From Ectocarpus siliculosus (lineage: Eukaryota; Sar; Phaeophyceae; Ectocarpales; Ectocarpaceae), in the NCBI GenBank assembly GCA_000310025.1, contig FN648519.1:4456-33993 (forward strand): 29,538 nt of DNA, in the 5' to 3' direction. Made by a program: the position numbers and the translations under genes. This document shows, piece after piece, positions 20,701 to 29,538 of this stretch (position 1 is the first letter of the stretch; each line of letters starts with the position of its first letter). The notes under the pieces were generated by a model. That model searched no databases. It saw only the letters and a program-made list of their open reading frames with translations, and was not told the DNA's origin.

Positions 20701-22461
20701 ATGTCAACAGCGTCTAGCGTCCTCTTCCCTTGCATACCGCCGTCCTGTGTGTCGTCTACAGCCTGATGAGATGAAGACCGCGCTAGCCAATATGGCCCTG
20801 GCTCCGGTGCTTTCACCGGCCAAGCGCTACGCCACCGCTCTCGGCGGCTCCGGGACCCCTTCTCTCGGGACGCAAGTACCGTGGCACGACGTCTTCGGCT
20901 GCTCGGAGTATGGATTTTATGACATGGCGAGTTGGGCATGTGCTGAGAGCCTTTCCGAGCCGAAGTTTGGCGTGACGATATTCTTTTTTGTTCCTCCAAA
21001 TATGCAGGCTCCTGGCCCGGTTTGAGTTCCAATGTTCGCCTTCTCTACCTTAGTTCACTGGCATTTGGTTGCTGCGACTCGTATTACTCGTGTGTTTTTT
21101 GACACGGTTGCTCCGCCTCGTCGAGACATGTGTAGTCCGGGTTGTCTCGGCCTCCGGGTGACTTGATAGAAGCAGATCCAAGTCACTTTGGGGAGATCGC
21201 CGCACTGCTCACTATCACCTTCGGACTTGGAGCCAACCTATTCGTGGAACATAGCCTTCGCCCGTAGTCAAAGCTGTTCCTTGCCGATGTTGTCTTCAGG
21301 CATATTGTACTGTTGCAAAACGGTCGTGGTGTCGTTATTAGGTCTCCAGTGCTTTGCTGTACTTTGTGCCCGGTTGTTCGGTCGTTTGGCGAGGTTATCG
21401 TTTGGGTCATCCATCCCACCCTTCTCCCCCGTGGATGAAACTGGTCGCAGGCCATTCTCCCCCTCGCGAAGGAGTTTCTGGACGAGATTGGCACGCAGCT
21501 CGCGTCAGCGGTTAGCGTCTACCGGCAATCCCAGGGAGGTAATGACTCCGAGTCCGACGAGGATGACGGCACCGAAGACCCACCGGGCTTCAACGCCCGT
21601 CGCACCATCCGGGAGCTGATCAAGACGAAGGGAAAGCTTCCCCCGGGCGGCGGCGACAAGCCCCACAAGGCCTTTCTCGCGCGGTAAGACTCCCTCGAAC
21701 CTTGTTGCCTCTGTACACTTTTCGTAGTGTGTTGTTGAGCAAGTGCGTGTTGACACTCGTGGTAGCGGAGGGTTGTCACGAGGTAGTTTTTGAGTCGTGT
21801 ATGTCCTGAGCCTACATCCAAGAAGGGTGCAGCGGTGCAGCAACCGCGGACTTGTCCTTCCGCAACTAGATTTTTCGGCTCAGCATTCTTACCGCTGACG
21901 CTTCTTCGGTTGCCTCGCCCAACCAATATGCACCACAGGTTCAAGGTCATTATGCTCGACTTCGTCCAGGAAGCTCGGGGCGAACTGCCGGCGAGGAATT
22001 TTGTTTTCCTTACAAGTACACCAACGGCGTTTTGGGTGGCGACGACGCTGGTGGTGACGCTGGCTGTGACGCTGGCTGTGACGCTGGCGCTGGCGCTGGC
22101 GCTGACGCTGGCGGTGGCGGCGTCGACGAGGAGAGCAGCGCCGGAGAGGAGAGCAGCGTCGGAGAGGAGAGCAGCGACCGAGAGGAGAGCAGCGATGAAA
22201 GGTCCGTCCAGAACGACCAGGGAAACGCCGACACCGAGTCGGAGTACGAAGAAGGGACGGGTGCCGGCGACACTAAGACGGAGGACTAGAAGATTCATCT
22301 GGGCGAGAACCGATGTTGTCTTGTGCAGTGCATCCTGTTCGTTCAACTTGTTTTTCCACAGTGGCGGTAGAAAGATACGTAGGGTGTCTCGAGGTGTCTC
22401 AAGCCTAGGAGGTTGGGTATGTGCATTCGTTGGCGATTTTCTGCTTCGCAACGACCTTTAG
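17505..22461 (+). CDS. Seven-exon gene, protein of unknown family
   Basis: Exons at 17505-17765, 19235-19366, 19579-19792, 20054-20238, 20762-20875, 21451-21683 and 21939-22461 join with matching phases (0,0,1,0,0,2) at GT-AG borders. Donors are gtgcgt, gtgcgt, gtgagg, gtacgt, gtaccg and gtaaga; most acceptors are cag. The first ~87 residues are Ser/Gly/Arg-rich and basic, suggesting a disordered and possibly nuclear N-terminus. Residues ~90-300 are mixed and helical, with an aromatic stretch, HLVFYYSPVFAANPGW, and a Lys/Arg-rich segment, LTARNLAKASRRSLRK. An acidic patch, DSESDEDDGTEDPP, precedes a conserved-looking RRTIRELIKTKGKLPPGG. There is no signal peptide and no known catalytic motif. 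Intron 1 spans the 100-N gap, so an extra exon could be missing. The last exon's frame is in doubt (see its own entry). I do not recognise the family. Confidence 0.65.
17990..18089. other. Assembly gap, exactly 100 N
   Basis: The run is flanked by C-rich sequence: ccccccgac before, cccgcccacccaaccccgac after. A round 100 usually denotes a gap of unknown size. It falls in intron 1 of the plus-strand gene. Any open frame crossing it is an artefact of translating N. Confidence 0.95.
19235..19366 (+). CDS. Exon 2
   Basis: 44 codons, phase 0 at both ends, between acceptor gaccgcgtag and donor gtgcgtcttt. It encodes STKTRSLSANIPTAAKGFLN, KSKDWPEALKLQVG and CSLLKAQNLR. The other two plus frames contain stops here. 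Confidence 0.65.
19579..19792 (+). CDS. Exon 3
   Basis: 71 codons plus one base, after acceptor tatgctacag and before donor gtgaggcc. It encodes FYAGPAATKEATKGGSTTIS, AILHLVFYYSPVFAANPGWR, SLEEYPILNMAYRVYRARGG and VSSARMFV. The hydrophobic stretch is too short and too interrupted for a clear membrane helix. Confidence 0.7.
19911..19989. repeat. 40-bp perfect tandem duplication in intron 3
   Basis: The block starting ccgcacgagtgatgtatagc occurs at 19911 and again at 19951 with no visible difference over ~39 bases, which implies a recent duplication. It lies within the intron 19793-20053. Confidence 0.9.
20054..20238 (+). CDS. Exon 4
   Basis: Two bases complete the glycine split with exon 3, then 61 codons run to donor gtacgtacag; the acceptor is tttttttaccacag. 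It encodes KLGENLAATWSECHKHVQIT, VCKLTLQAVRCVEADVKEGD and APSKLTARNLAKASRRSLRK. This is an amphipathic helical stretch with a basic end. Confidence 0.7.
20762..20875 (+). CDS. Exon 5
   Basis: 38 codons, phase 0, acceptor gtcgtctacag, donor gtaccgtgg. It encodes PDEMKTALANMALAPVLSPA and KRYATALGGSGTPSLGTQ. Confidence 0.6.
21451..21683 (+). CDS. Exon 6: acidic patch and basic segment
   Basis: 77 codons plus two bases, acceptor actggtcgcag, donor gtaagactcc. It encodes AILPLAKEFLDEIGTQLASA, then VYRQSQGGNDSESDEDDG, FNARRTIRELIKTKGKLPPG and GDKPHKAFLAR. It is one of the most protein-like exons of the gene. Confidence 0.7.
21939..22461 (+). CDS. Exon 7: frame ambiguous after a coherent start
   Basis: After acceptor ccaccacag the in-phase frame gives RFKVIMLDFVQEARGELPAR. 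It then becomes low-complexity (TLAVTLAVTLALALALTLAV, then RRAA repeats) until a TAG at 22459-22461. A second frame, one base apart, reads CFPYKYTNGVLGGDDAGGD, then an acidic tail (EESSAGEESSVGEESSD) with a TAG at 22287-22289. The second is compositionally like the acidic patch in exon 6. A single missing base near 22000 would reconcile them. Which end is real cannot be settled from this sequence. Confidence 0.45.
22042..22199. repeat. Coding minisatellites: 6/12-bp and 18-bp units
   Basis: Bases ~22042-22120 are GCTGTGACGCTG- and GCGCTG-type repeats. Four 18-bp units beginning gaggagagcagcg then start at 22128, 22146, 22164 and 22182. All unit lengths are multiples of three, so unit-number changes would keep the frame. 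Confidence 0.85.
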
Positions 22462-22789
22462 TTCAGTGTATTCCAACTCTTCAATTTCGCGAGACAAGAA
22501 TAATCCTTTGGAGCTTTTGGGTGGCTGACGACACCAGTTGTTGACAGTACTGTACCCTTTAGTATGCTACATATGTAACACATTTCCACTGGAGTATGTT
22601 TGAACTTCTCGAGTTCTTTTGTAGCCCGAGACCAAGTCCTTAATCGACACTTATGTTCACGGTGATCGGCCGACCGTCTGTAAAACCTTGTCGTTTCTAC
22701 TCAAAACCAAATGGGCCGATCGATGACACCGTCCCCGGTTTGCTTGTTTCGAACTGCCTGTATGTTTTTCAGTCACGTGAGGGAAGAGT
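22462..22789. other. Downstream of the seven-exon gene; no gene recognised
   Basis: This stretch probably holds the 3' UTR and flank. I see no clear polyadenylation motif and no convincing frame; the plus ORF starting at 22653 has no recognisable content. Confidence 0.35.
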
Positions 22790-23530
22790 TAACGTCAGCG
22801 CGACAACGGCGTGGCGAACATCTTCTTCAAAAGGCCGGCGAGACGACCGGCGTGTGTTTCTTCGGTTCTCTGGCATCGGTCTGACGCTACCGTCGCGGCA
22901 CTTTTTTCGACGGGTGGGGAAGGGGAGCATGTCAACGCCCTATGCTTTTTGTGTTTTCGGTCAATATCCAGACTATATCGTATGTGCGGACGGAATGGGT
23001 GTTGACAATGGCCTGCTCCGTTGCTTGTTTGCGTTGCGGAAAATTTAATTGTTCGGGTGGTACAGGTTGGTCGGGATTTTGTGTGGAGCCTGGGTGAGTT
23101 GGGGAAAAGTGGGCCAGGGAGGGCGGCTGGTGGGTGGGGGGCTGCAGCTTTAAGGGTGTTAGCGGTTGTTGAAAGCTTCAACCTCGGGCGGTGACTTTAA
23201 GCCCGCGTTAGCGACCGCCGTTTTTTCGATTCGCTGGCATCTGTGACGTGCTCACACGTCGCCGAAGGGGCACGATTGAGGTCGTTTTGTCAACGCCAAC
23301 TGCTGTGTGTGTGTTTTTTTTTTCTTGGGTAGTCGGTCAATCTCCAAACCGTATTGTATATACGGAGAAGTTTCTACCGGGGCGTGTTTCCTCACTCGTA
23401 CCGACTTTAGTACAATAAACTTTTGTTCTTCTCTTGGCTTCCTTGATGCAATTGCTTGTTTGTGCGGGAGGTCGAGAAGTGGTGAGCCGGTCGAAAAACT
23501 TGTGTGGAGCCGGTCATGGCTGTGTGAGGC
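22790..23530. repeat. Diverged tandem duplication, two ~0.33-kb copies
   Basis: Copies at about 22790-23110 and 23195-23530 share ordered landmarks. These are ctggcatc at 22872 and 23235, tgtcaacgcc at 22930 and 23288, cggtcaatatccag / cggtcaatctccaa, cgtatgtgcgga / tgtatatacgga, and ttgtgtggagcc near 23078 and 23500. Between landmarks they differ by many substitutions and indels. Neither copy has a convincing reading frame. Confidence 0.6.
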
Positions 23531-25180
23531 TAGGTATGCATATTTGTTTTTGTACGTCATCACGGTTCTTTGTTCGGGAAGCCGCGGCCATCTTGTCCGC
23601 CCTCGTTCCGCCGTAATTATCTCGCGGTACACGTACAATCTATTTTGCGTCGTGATGCCCTAGACGAAGCACGGGCCACGATTGTGGTTGCTGGGACCTT
23701 GGTTTGAGGCGTCGTATAACTTGTGTCTGCAGAATAGGCTATTGTATAGTTTGTTTTATTGTTTTCTTTCCAATTGCATTTATTAATATTTTCTACCGCC
23801 CGAGGGAAGAGAGAGATACCAAACTGGCACAGAGCACATTTTCCGCAGACACGTTTCTGCGGCCTTTCTATCGTGCCTCTCCCTCTCTCCCAATAAAGAC
23901 AGTCTCTCTACTTCCCTCCAAACAGCAACTGAGGGTGCTCTCTCCTGCGGTGGAGGGAACCAATCTTACCGCACACAGTAGTCTCAGATGACCAAGTCCC
24001 TGAAATGGTACCCTACCATTTTCTTCGCCAACATCAAGGTCATCATGACACTACTCGTGCAGTGGGATTAGCTCCTGTTACTGCCTACCTACCGCACACA
24101 GTGCTTTCCCCCGATTGCCTCCCGACTTGCTATGTCGTACCGAACGGGACACCCCGTGCGAGTCCTCTACTGTGGGCGGCTCCTGCACATTCCTCTGGCT
24201 TCATCTTCCCGCCCTTCGGGATACTCCTTCCAATGTTTTGCCCCCAACAGCCATATACAGCAAATTCCCAAATCCTTAGCTAAATGGTGCAGCGCCGGTT
24301 AGTTTCTGAGATTCACCCCTATTTCGTAACTATTTGCCTCGAAGCTCCGCGGGCTTGGGCATACTTCATAACTTGCACCTCACAACCTTTACTAAGACAG
24401 GATGTTAACGGCGCGTCATCGGGCAACGTTGCACAACATGACAACGACGCCACAATCAGAGCAACTGCTCCGCCGTCTGCTCTGTGTCCCGATCATGGGT
24501 CGTTAACCTCATCCCGATTCTTGGATCGCCTGATGCGATGTACGAGGACAACCCCGACCACTCCGGCGTGACGACGGCAGGAATAATCGGCACCCGGCGG
24601 TGATACGGGTGGCTTCCTACACACCGCCGCCGCTTCGACCAGCTGCCCCGCTCCGCGATTGAGGACCCGATGAGGTCGTCCATCAGGTCTGAGTTCGCCT
24701 GTGCCTTAAAAATCTCGCTGCAGCCCTTATTGCCATGCCGTCGGGCCGCCCTCATTCGGCCGTGTGTTTTAATTGACTCAGCTCACGGCGACCCCTTCAA
24801 TAACATCCTTTTGATTCCACCGCCGCCCCTGGGCCGCGGTCTGCGGTCCGGGGGGAAGACCGTGCACGGCACGGGCGCCTTGCTGCTCCCCGAGCTTGCG
24901 TAAGCCCTGGCTCCCATGAAGACGGTCGCGGCGTGGTCACGGTGTGGGGCACCCGGCGGACATATCCGCCGTCACGGCTTCTGAAAGGGAACACCTGGCG
25001 TTGCCGGCCACGATCCCCACGCACCGGTCCGCCCGCGTCCTGCCGTCCTGCCCAGGCGTGACCTCGATTCAACCGCCATCTGCGAGTGTGCAAGCGCTCC
25101 CTTTCACAACCAGCAACAGAGCAACACGAAACCGAGTTGATGCGTTTCGTCCACGCGAATAGCGGAAAAATTGGCATTAA
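23531..25180. other. No confident gene; possible isolated exons
   Basis: A candidate plus exon follows gtctcag at 23988 and reads MTKSLKWYPTIFFANIKVIM before a TAG at 24070. A candidate minus exon within 24755-24630 reads KGCSEIFKAQANSDLMDDLI before a gtgtgt donor. The GC-rich stretch ~24800-25090 is open on both strands, including a 194-codon minus frame (25381-24797) rich in Arg and Gly that is probably compositional. None of these joins into a model. Confidence 0.3.
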
Positions 25181-25189
25181 AATATTTTG

Positions 25190-26370
25190 TGCGTACATCG
25201 CACGAATGCCGACTCTGTGGTAAAAATGGGTAGTGCTGTTGAAAAAAGCCCCCCCAAACCAGGCCACCAAAACACCATTGATTGGTGTGTTTCGCCCCGG
25301 CACATACCGATTGCATATCATCTGCACGATATACATGACCAACCGCGTCATCGCACACACTCGGCGGCCGCAGGAACGCACTACGGTATAAAACAGGCGG
25401 CCCTACCACAGAACCAACAACGAATGTTGGTTGTTTTGTCCTGGCGGATACTGACAAATCCACACCATGTTCATGATTCTACTGGATAGTGAGAATCGCT
25501 CGAATGCGACAACCGCGGGGAAGCACTGTTGTTGCTAGGAACACGCCCACACCCACGTCCATGTGTTTGGTTGTCGGCAAAATATATCCGCGTGAATCGC
25601 CCACTGCGAAAACCTTGTCAGCACTGTTCGAAACCAAGCCTACAAATCATGGTCGCCAATCACAAATTCATGTGATTCGCAGTGGCAATGTTGAAAACAT
25701 ATTTTGATTGCCATGATTGCCGAATTTTCGCGACTGCGCTGGCCGCAATAGACAGCGTTTTGCAACCGGACCTCCATCACCACTCGCAGAAATCACCATG
25801 ATATGACTGGGACACGTTAGATTGGGTGGTCTAAGCAGATACTGGCAACCAAGTTCTGATCGACATGTCTGCAGGAATCACACGAATGCGACGGCCTCGG
25901 TAGGCAACATCGTTCCAACAACTACCACACCACCGCCAGCCACGATTGATGTGTCTTGTTCCGGCAGACACTGACCGAGCACAATGTGAATGGATGGTAA
26001 GACCGCGTGAATCGTCAAAGCGCGACCATCGCAGTTGGCATCGCTTCGAAAACCTAACGCTCCCACCCTATCTGCAAAACATTGTAGACGTGTTTAGTTC
26101 CGTTACCTACTTAGATTTTATTCCTCGTGATGCATTCATGGCTGCGTGAACCGTGCAAAGCGACATCTGTGATACGCCGCAAACTTGATGACTGCCAAGC
26201 ACAAGTGATATTTGTGGTCCCTGCAAAAGAATGGGCTGCGTAGACCGCACGATGCGACACTCTGGTATGTACTGCTGCGAAAAGAACAAGCCTGCCAACC
26301 ACGGTCGCCAATCACGATCCCGGCAGAAATATATCTGCTTGAGTCGCTCACTGCGGATTCCCTGCTAGTT
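25190..26370. repeat. Old degenerate repeat family
   Basis: Related motifs recur irregularly: cgaatgccgactctgtgg (25203), cgaatgcgacaaccgcgggg (25501), cgaatgcgacggcctcggta (25883) and cgatgcgacactctggta (26249). Others are cattgattggtgtgtttcgc (25276) and cgattgatgtgtcttgttcc (25944), ggtcgccaatcac (25651 and 26303), and aaaatatatccgcgtgaatc (25579) against gaaatatatctgcttgagtc (26326). The copies are too diverged for a clear unit length. This looks like an ancient tandem or dispersed family, without genes. Confidence 0.5.
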
Positions 26371-26587
26371 AGGGCCGTTTTAATCGTTTCCAAATCTCTG
26401 TTCCAAATTTCCAAATTACGATTCCAAATATTTGGAAGCCAGCAAGATTCATTTCAAACGCGCTGCGCGGCAACTTTCCAAATAAATCTCGCCGCGTGTG
26501 ATGGCGAGTGGGCATGCGCCTCTAATCCCACCACGCACTCCACAGACAACGTCCCCACACGCGCGACACCACGGGAGGGCCCAACAT

Positions 26588-26845
26588 AGATAGAGTTAGT
26601 GGTCACCAAGGGCAAATCCCGGCTGGATGCAGCGAACAGGGCGATTAACGGCGCTGCTGTAGGTCCAGCCGCTTTCGGTTTTCCGTACTCGGCAGGCCGC
26701 CAGACAACACCTCAGGCCAAGGCGAGCAAGGGCGAAGCAGCAAGATGCTGAGAGCATGTCCTCCTTGCTGGATATCGTCAGCCAGGTTGTTGAAAGGAGA
26801 AGCCATCATGTCTCGGGCCTCGAGGTTGCAGCAGCAGGTGTGTGA
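26588..26845 (+). pseudogene. Coding fragment in two frames, unknown family
   Basis: One frame gives ELVVTKGKSRLDAANRAING and then FGFPYSAGRQTTPQAKASKG. It meets a TGA, while the adjacent frame continues with QDAESMSSLLDIVSQVVERR and SHHVSGLEVAAA up to gtgtgtgag. The helical second half looks like a coiled-coil or regulatory helix. A one-base shift near 26735 separates the halves. Confidence 0.35.
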
Positions 26846-26878
26846 GAAGCTACTTCTGAAGTAGTTTTCTGTCTCTCG

Positions 26879-27334
26879 TCATCTGATTATGTATGTCAGC
26901 CTGGTGTGTCCGCCTGGTGTGTCCGCCTGGTGTGCCGCCCGGTGTGTGTGTGTGTGTCGCTCTCGTCCCGGCTCTCTTGTCTCGCCGCACCACTCGCGCA
27001 CCCGCAATATCAACCCAACTCTTCGTCTCGCACTGCATATCGACGCATGTGTCTGGTGGTATTCTTGGTTCAAAAACCTGCTGTACCCACGTGTGTGCTT
27101 TTCTTGTATCATGGCCTCTGACTCTGTCTGTACGTTACATTTCGAAGCATGCTGGTGCCACTGCGCTGCTGTTACCCACTGCGTCGGTGTACAGCAGTAG
27201 TCTGCCTGGGCACATACTACTTCTGCGTCGCCGAAACTACTGCTTATCTCCGAAACCTGCTGTAATCTGTCAGTCAAGTCGGCAGCATAGGTAAATCGTT
27301 GTTTTTGGTAATCTGACATGAATACTATGTACAC
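26879..27334 (-). CDS. Uncertain minus-strand ORF, 151 codons
   Basis: The frame opens MYIVFMSDYQKQRFTYAADL and continues DRLQQVSEISSSFGDAEVV and CSARRRVGLILRVREW. Its C-terminus is read from the GT/CA and 13-bp repeats (HTHTHRAAHQ), so at least that end is not genuine protein. No family is recognised. It may be chance or partly an exon. Confidence 0.2.
   Translation of the reverse strand: MYIVFMSDYQKQRFTYAADLTDRLQQVSEISSSFGDAEVVCAQADYCCTPTQWVTAAQWHQHASKCNVQTESEAMIQEKHTRGYSRFLNQEYHQTHASICSARRRVGLILRVREWCGETREPGRERHTHTHRAAHQADTPGGHTRLTYIIR
26900..26957. repeat. 13-bp tandem repeat followed by a GT run
   Basis: cctggtgtgtccg occurs at 26900 and 26913, with a 12-base variant at 26926. A (gt)n run covers about 26942-26957. 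It is a simple microsatellite/minisatellite. Confidence 0.85.
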
Positions 27335-27693
27335 AATTTGTGCACCATATTTTTATATTTTCGCAGTCATGCGTTGTGCGTGTTATCCACAGCTGCAGCC
27401 ATTCTGCCAGCGTGCGATCCCTGTGAGACAGGAGGCGGATTGTTTGGTACAGCAGTACAATGTATTCGTCAGAATACCCTCCACCACCCTGCGGCTATTG
27501 TCGTCAACAAATGTGCGTGGCCACGAAGCGAGAAAAATACTGGTAGGTTTGATCCTAGACCTACCGCTCTCTGCTAGCCCCGCACCCGCCAATTTTCGAG
27601 GTGCGAATGCTACAAAATTTGACTTGAGCGTCCCGCAACGTGGCCACTTTTTTTACGCCTTCAAGGCGAAAAAGCCGCTGCAGGGGGCGATCG
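27335..27693. other. No confident gene; one candidate plus exon
   Basis: After gtgttatccacag (27391) a plus frame reads AAILPACDPCETGGGLFG and continues to a donor-like ctg|gtaggt near 27541. An overlapping frame is open over 27318-27722. The cysteine-glycine pattern is suggestive, but I cannot assign it. Confidence 0.25.
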
Positions 27694-27983
27694 CACGTAA
27701 TGCAGCCGGAAGAGCAGATTAAGAAATGGTGTCTTCCTCGCGTGACCGAGTGGACGGCTGGTAGAGGAAAGGCCTTCCTGAGAGCACAGGACTCAGCTGG
27801 CGCGAAAGCAGAGCTCGACAACGAGGATACAGCGCGGAGAAACGGGGTACCGACTACGGCATTCTGGAGGACTTCAAGAACGAAATAGTGAAGGTGATCT
27901 CCGAACGCCAGAATCGATTCAGGCAGCCAACCCCTGTGATTTTTCTTCTCGCCACAGAAAGAGCTTGCACGATGATATCTTAA
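27694..27983 (+). pseudogene. Coding fragment in two frames, unknown family
   Basis: The first frame reads MQPEEQIKKWCLPRVTEWTA, GRGKAFLRAQDSAGAKAELD and NEDTARRNG. Near 27846 the protein-like sequence shifts to another frame, TDYGILEDFKNEIVKVISER and then QNRFRQPTPVIFLLATE, ending in TAA at about 27983. The charged helical content and clean switch point to one damaged reading frame. The family is not recognised; a mobile-element origin is possible given the surroundings. Confidence 0.4.
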
Positions 27984-28853
27984 TCCTGTTCTCCGCTGGC
28001 ATCGGTAGGAAGGAACCGCCTTTTCTGAGCTATCCCACGCCCCCATCATAGTTGTGTGCCATCCGCCAACGTTGTTGCTACGTTGTCTCGAGTGCTTGCG
28101 CAAAAAAAAAAATCGTTATACAGTAGCAGTATTGCCGTGCAATTTCCGCCCACCACCCGGTCCCCCCCCGATCGCCCTTCTCGCTTATTTTTGCGACGGG
28201 TAACATGTCGCAGGTTGACGGAGCGGTGGAGGAATATCTCGCAGCATGAGGGAGGGATGAGAGCGAGAGGGAATTGGGTGGGGATATGGGGGGGCTCGTT
28301 GCTGTGGGGGTGATCCAGGTGGCGCACCTGCTTCATCGCCAAATATTTCCGGGACACATTCGTTTAGCACAACGTGTTTTCGATACCTTCGGGTTTTGGC
28401 GTCCCTTGCATTCGTACTTGGTTATGCATGTCGATGTGGTTCCTGGAAGGCCCGAAGCACTTGCCATTCTAGGTTTGAAAGGACGGGGGGGGCGGTACGG
28501 TGGCAACTTTTTTTTTTGTTTCACGCCACTCGTAAAACCGTGTGATACTTGTTTCGTGAAAGGCGAAGAAAGCATTGGTACGTTGCGTTGTGCGTGCTAC
28601 ACGCGATAAATATTTGTAGGTGAAGTTCCTCTTAAGGAAACAAGCATTGCATAAGAATTGAATGACACCTGCTGAAATGTAAGTGCAAAAATGTTTGGGG
28701 CAGCATCACATGCGTGCGTACTTTGCGGAGCAGGAAGGAGAGCTGATCCCATGCTCCAAAATATACTTCGGCCTGACACCGATGCCCGGCGATTTTTTTT
28801 TTTGCCCTGTAGTAGCCCGTTTGACGAACGACCATTCAGCATGGCTATGTGTA
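27984..28853. other. No gene recognised
   Basis: Contains homopolymer runs of A, G and T and several weak overlapping frames, the longest on the plus strand at 28274-28609. Nothing shows motifs or splice context. Confidence 0.4.
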
Positions 28854-28992
28854 TGGTCCATACAACGTCCGTGTTGTGTGTCTCGTTGAAAAAAATCGTG
28901 CATTTTCTGGAAACGTAGTGTGTTTATTTTTGGAGGTAACTCCCAGCTTGTAAAGTTGTGTGGTCCATACAACGTCCGTGTTGTGTGTCTCG
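28854..28992. repeat. 32-bp perfect direct repeat, copies 107 bp apart
   Basis: tggtccatacaacgtccgtg plus the next 12 bases occurs at 28854-28885 and, identically, at 28961-28992. The 75 bases between the copies are unrelated AT-rich sequence. Part of the repeat, ccatacaacgtccgtg, gives both copies the same short peptide in translation but no gene. Confidence 0.9.
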
Positions 28993-29342
28993 CTGCTCTC
29001 CTTGTGCAGTTTCTTTTTTGGGGGGTGTTTTTTTTTTTAGGTCGTGTGGCCGCTGTATCGAACGCGGCGAACTATTCGCTTCGGCAAGCATGTGGTCACT
29101 TGACGATTGAATACAGCATCTAGCGTTTTTTGTTTTGTCTTTCAACAGCAGTAGCTTCGCAATTATAAGATAAAGAGTCCTACTACAAGAACAGACTAAG
29201 AGGGCCCACCCACAGCCGTGCCGGATGGCACGCACGCTTGATCCTAACATCGCACCGCAAGCTACCAACAGAATGAATGTGCATGAGTGCGAAAAAACGT
29301 TTGTCCGTCCGACGTCGGAAGTCAACGGAGCACCAACTACGT

Positions 29343-29538
29343 AGTTGAGGGGGGGGGGGGGGGGGTCCCCCGGGCACCCACCCGGGGGATCGCCCCCCCG
29401 GCCCCCCAGGGCCGTGGGGAAAAAAAAAAAAAAAAAAAAATTTTCCAAAACATCCCGAAGAAGGGGAAAAAATCCTGTTTTTCCCCCCCGGGGGAAGCCA
29501 CCCCCAGTCCAAAAAAACCCCAAGGTACCGCCCCCTCC
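29343..29538. other. Probable low-quality contig-end sequence
   Basis: From 29349 the sequence becomes runs: about 17 G, then 5 C, 5 G, 7 C, then about 21 A, with almost every base doubled or tripled to the end. The style changes abruptly from the ordinary sequence just before. This is typical of over-called read ends, so any ORF here (such as a minus frame rich in F, P and G) should be ignored. Confidence 0.7.

Noticed and set aside
24797-25381. 194-codon minus-strand ORF as a gene
   Set aside because: Its composition (Arg, Gly, Pro) follows the GC-rich DNA, several frames are open at once, and there is no motif or splice support.
29421-29441. A-run as a polyadenylated or retroposed tail
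   Set aside because: It sits inside a block of doubled homopolymers typical of bad base calls at a contig end.
1-29538. tRNA or rRNA genes
   Set aside because: I scanned for B-box-like gttcga contexts and found none flanked by a plausible cloverleaf. No rRNA core sequence was recognised.

Overview
The window looks like nuclear DNA of an intron-bearing eukaryote. The evidence is GT-AG introns of roughly 200 to 1,500 bases with gtgcgt, gtgagg, gtacgt and gtaaga donors, a large tandem satellite, a decayed DIRS/Ngaro-type retroelement, and no bacterial gene spacing or ribosome binding sites. A stramenopile alga, perhaps a brown alga, would fit the intron style and the mobile-element remnants. 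That is an inference; no conserved housekeeping gene here fixes the taxon. A run of exactly 100 N at 17990-18089 is a scaffold gap. The last ~200 bases look like poor-quality contig-end sequence, so the window probably ends at a contig end and opens inside the satellite.

Layout. (1) 1-~7060: a satellite of about 47 head-to-tail monomers in two length classes, 147 and 157 bp, differing by one 10-bp block. It carries L-S-S trimers and larger internal duplications, and decays into degenerate monomers up to ~7530. (2) 7530-9360: a 64-bp tandem duplication, a homopurine tract, and the RNase H part of a DIRS/Ngaro-like retroelement broken across all three frames, followed by a short piece that may come from a tyrosine recombinase. 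(3) 9600-14400: mostly minus-strand coding pieces. Two exons (11879-11601 and 11353-10950) join in phase and end in an acidic tail. Other pieces are visibly damaged: an ORF with an in-frame TAG at 14252-14250, and an ~800-base gene in three successive frames at 13748-12945. (4) 15170-16150: a frame-broken SH3/Tudor-like fragment and a 72/78-bp repeat containing a hairpin.

(5) 17399-22461: the best gene in the window, on the plus strand. Seven exons have mutually consistent splice phases. They give a protein of roughly 500-550 residues with a basic Ser/Arg-rich N-terminus, a helical middle and a low-complexity C-terminus. I do not recognise its family. (6) 22462-29538: mostly non-coding or decayed sequence with diverged duplications, an old degenerate repeat family, two frame-broken coding fragments, a 32-bp direct repeat and the low-quality tail.

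Overall this is a satellite-to-gene transition: a young array, a zone of broken genes and transposon debris, then one apparently intact multi-exon gene. No operon-like or cooperating gene set is visible.
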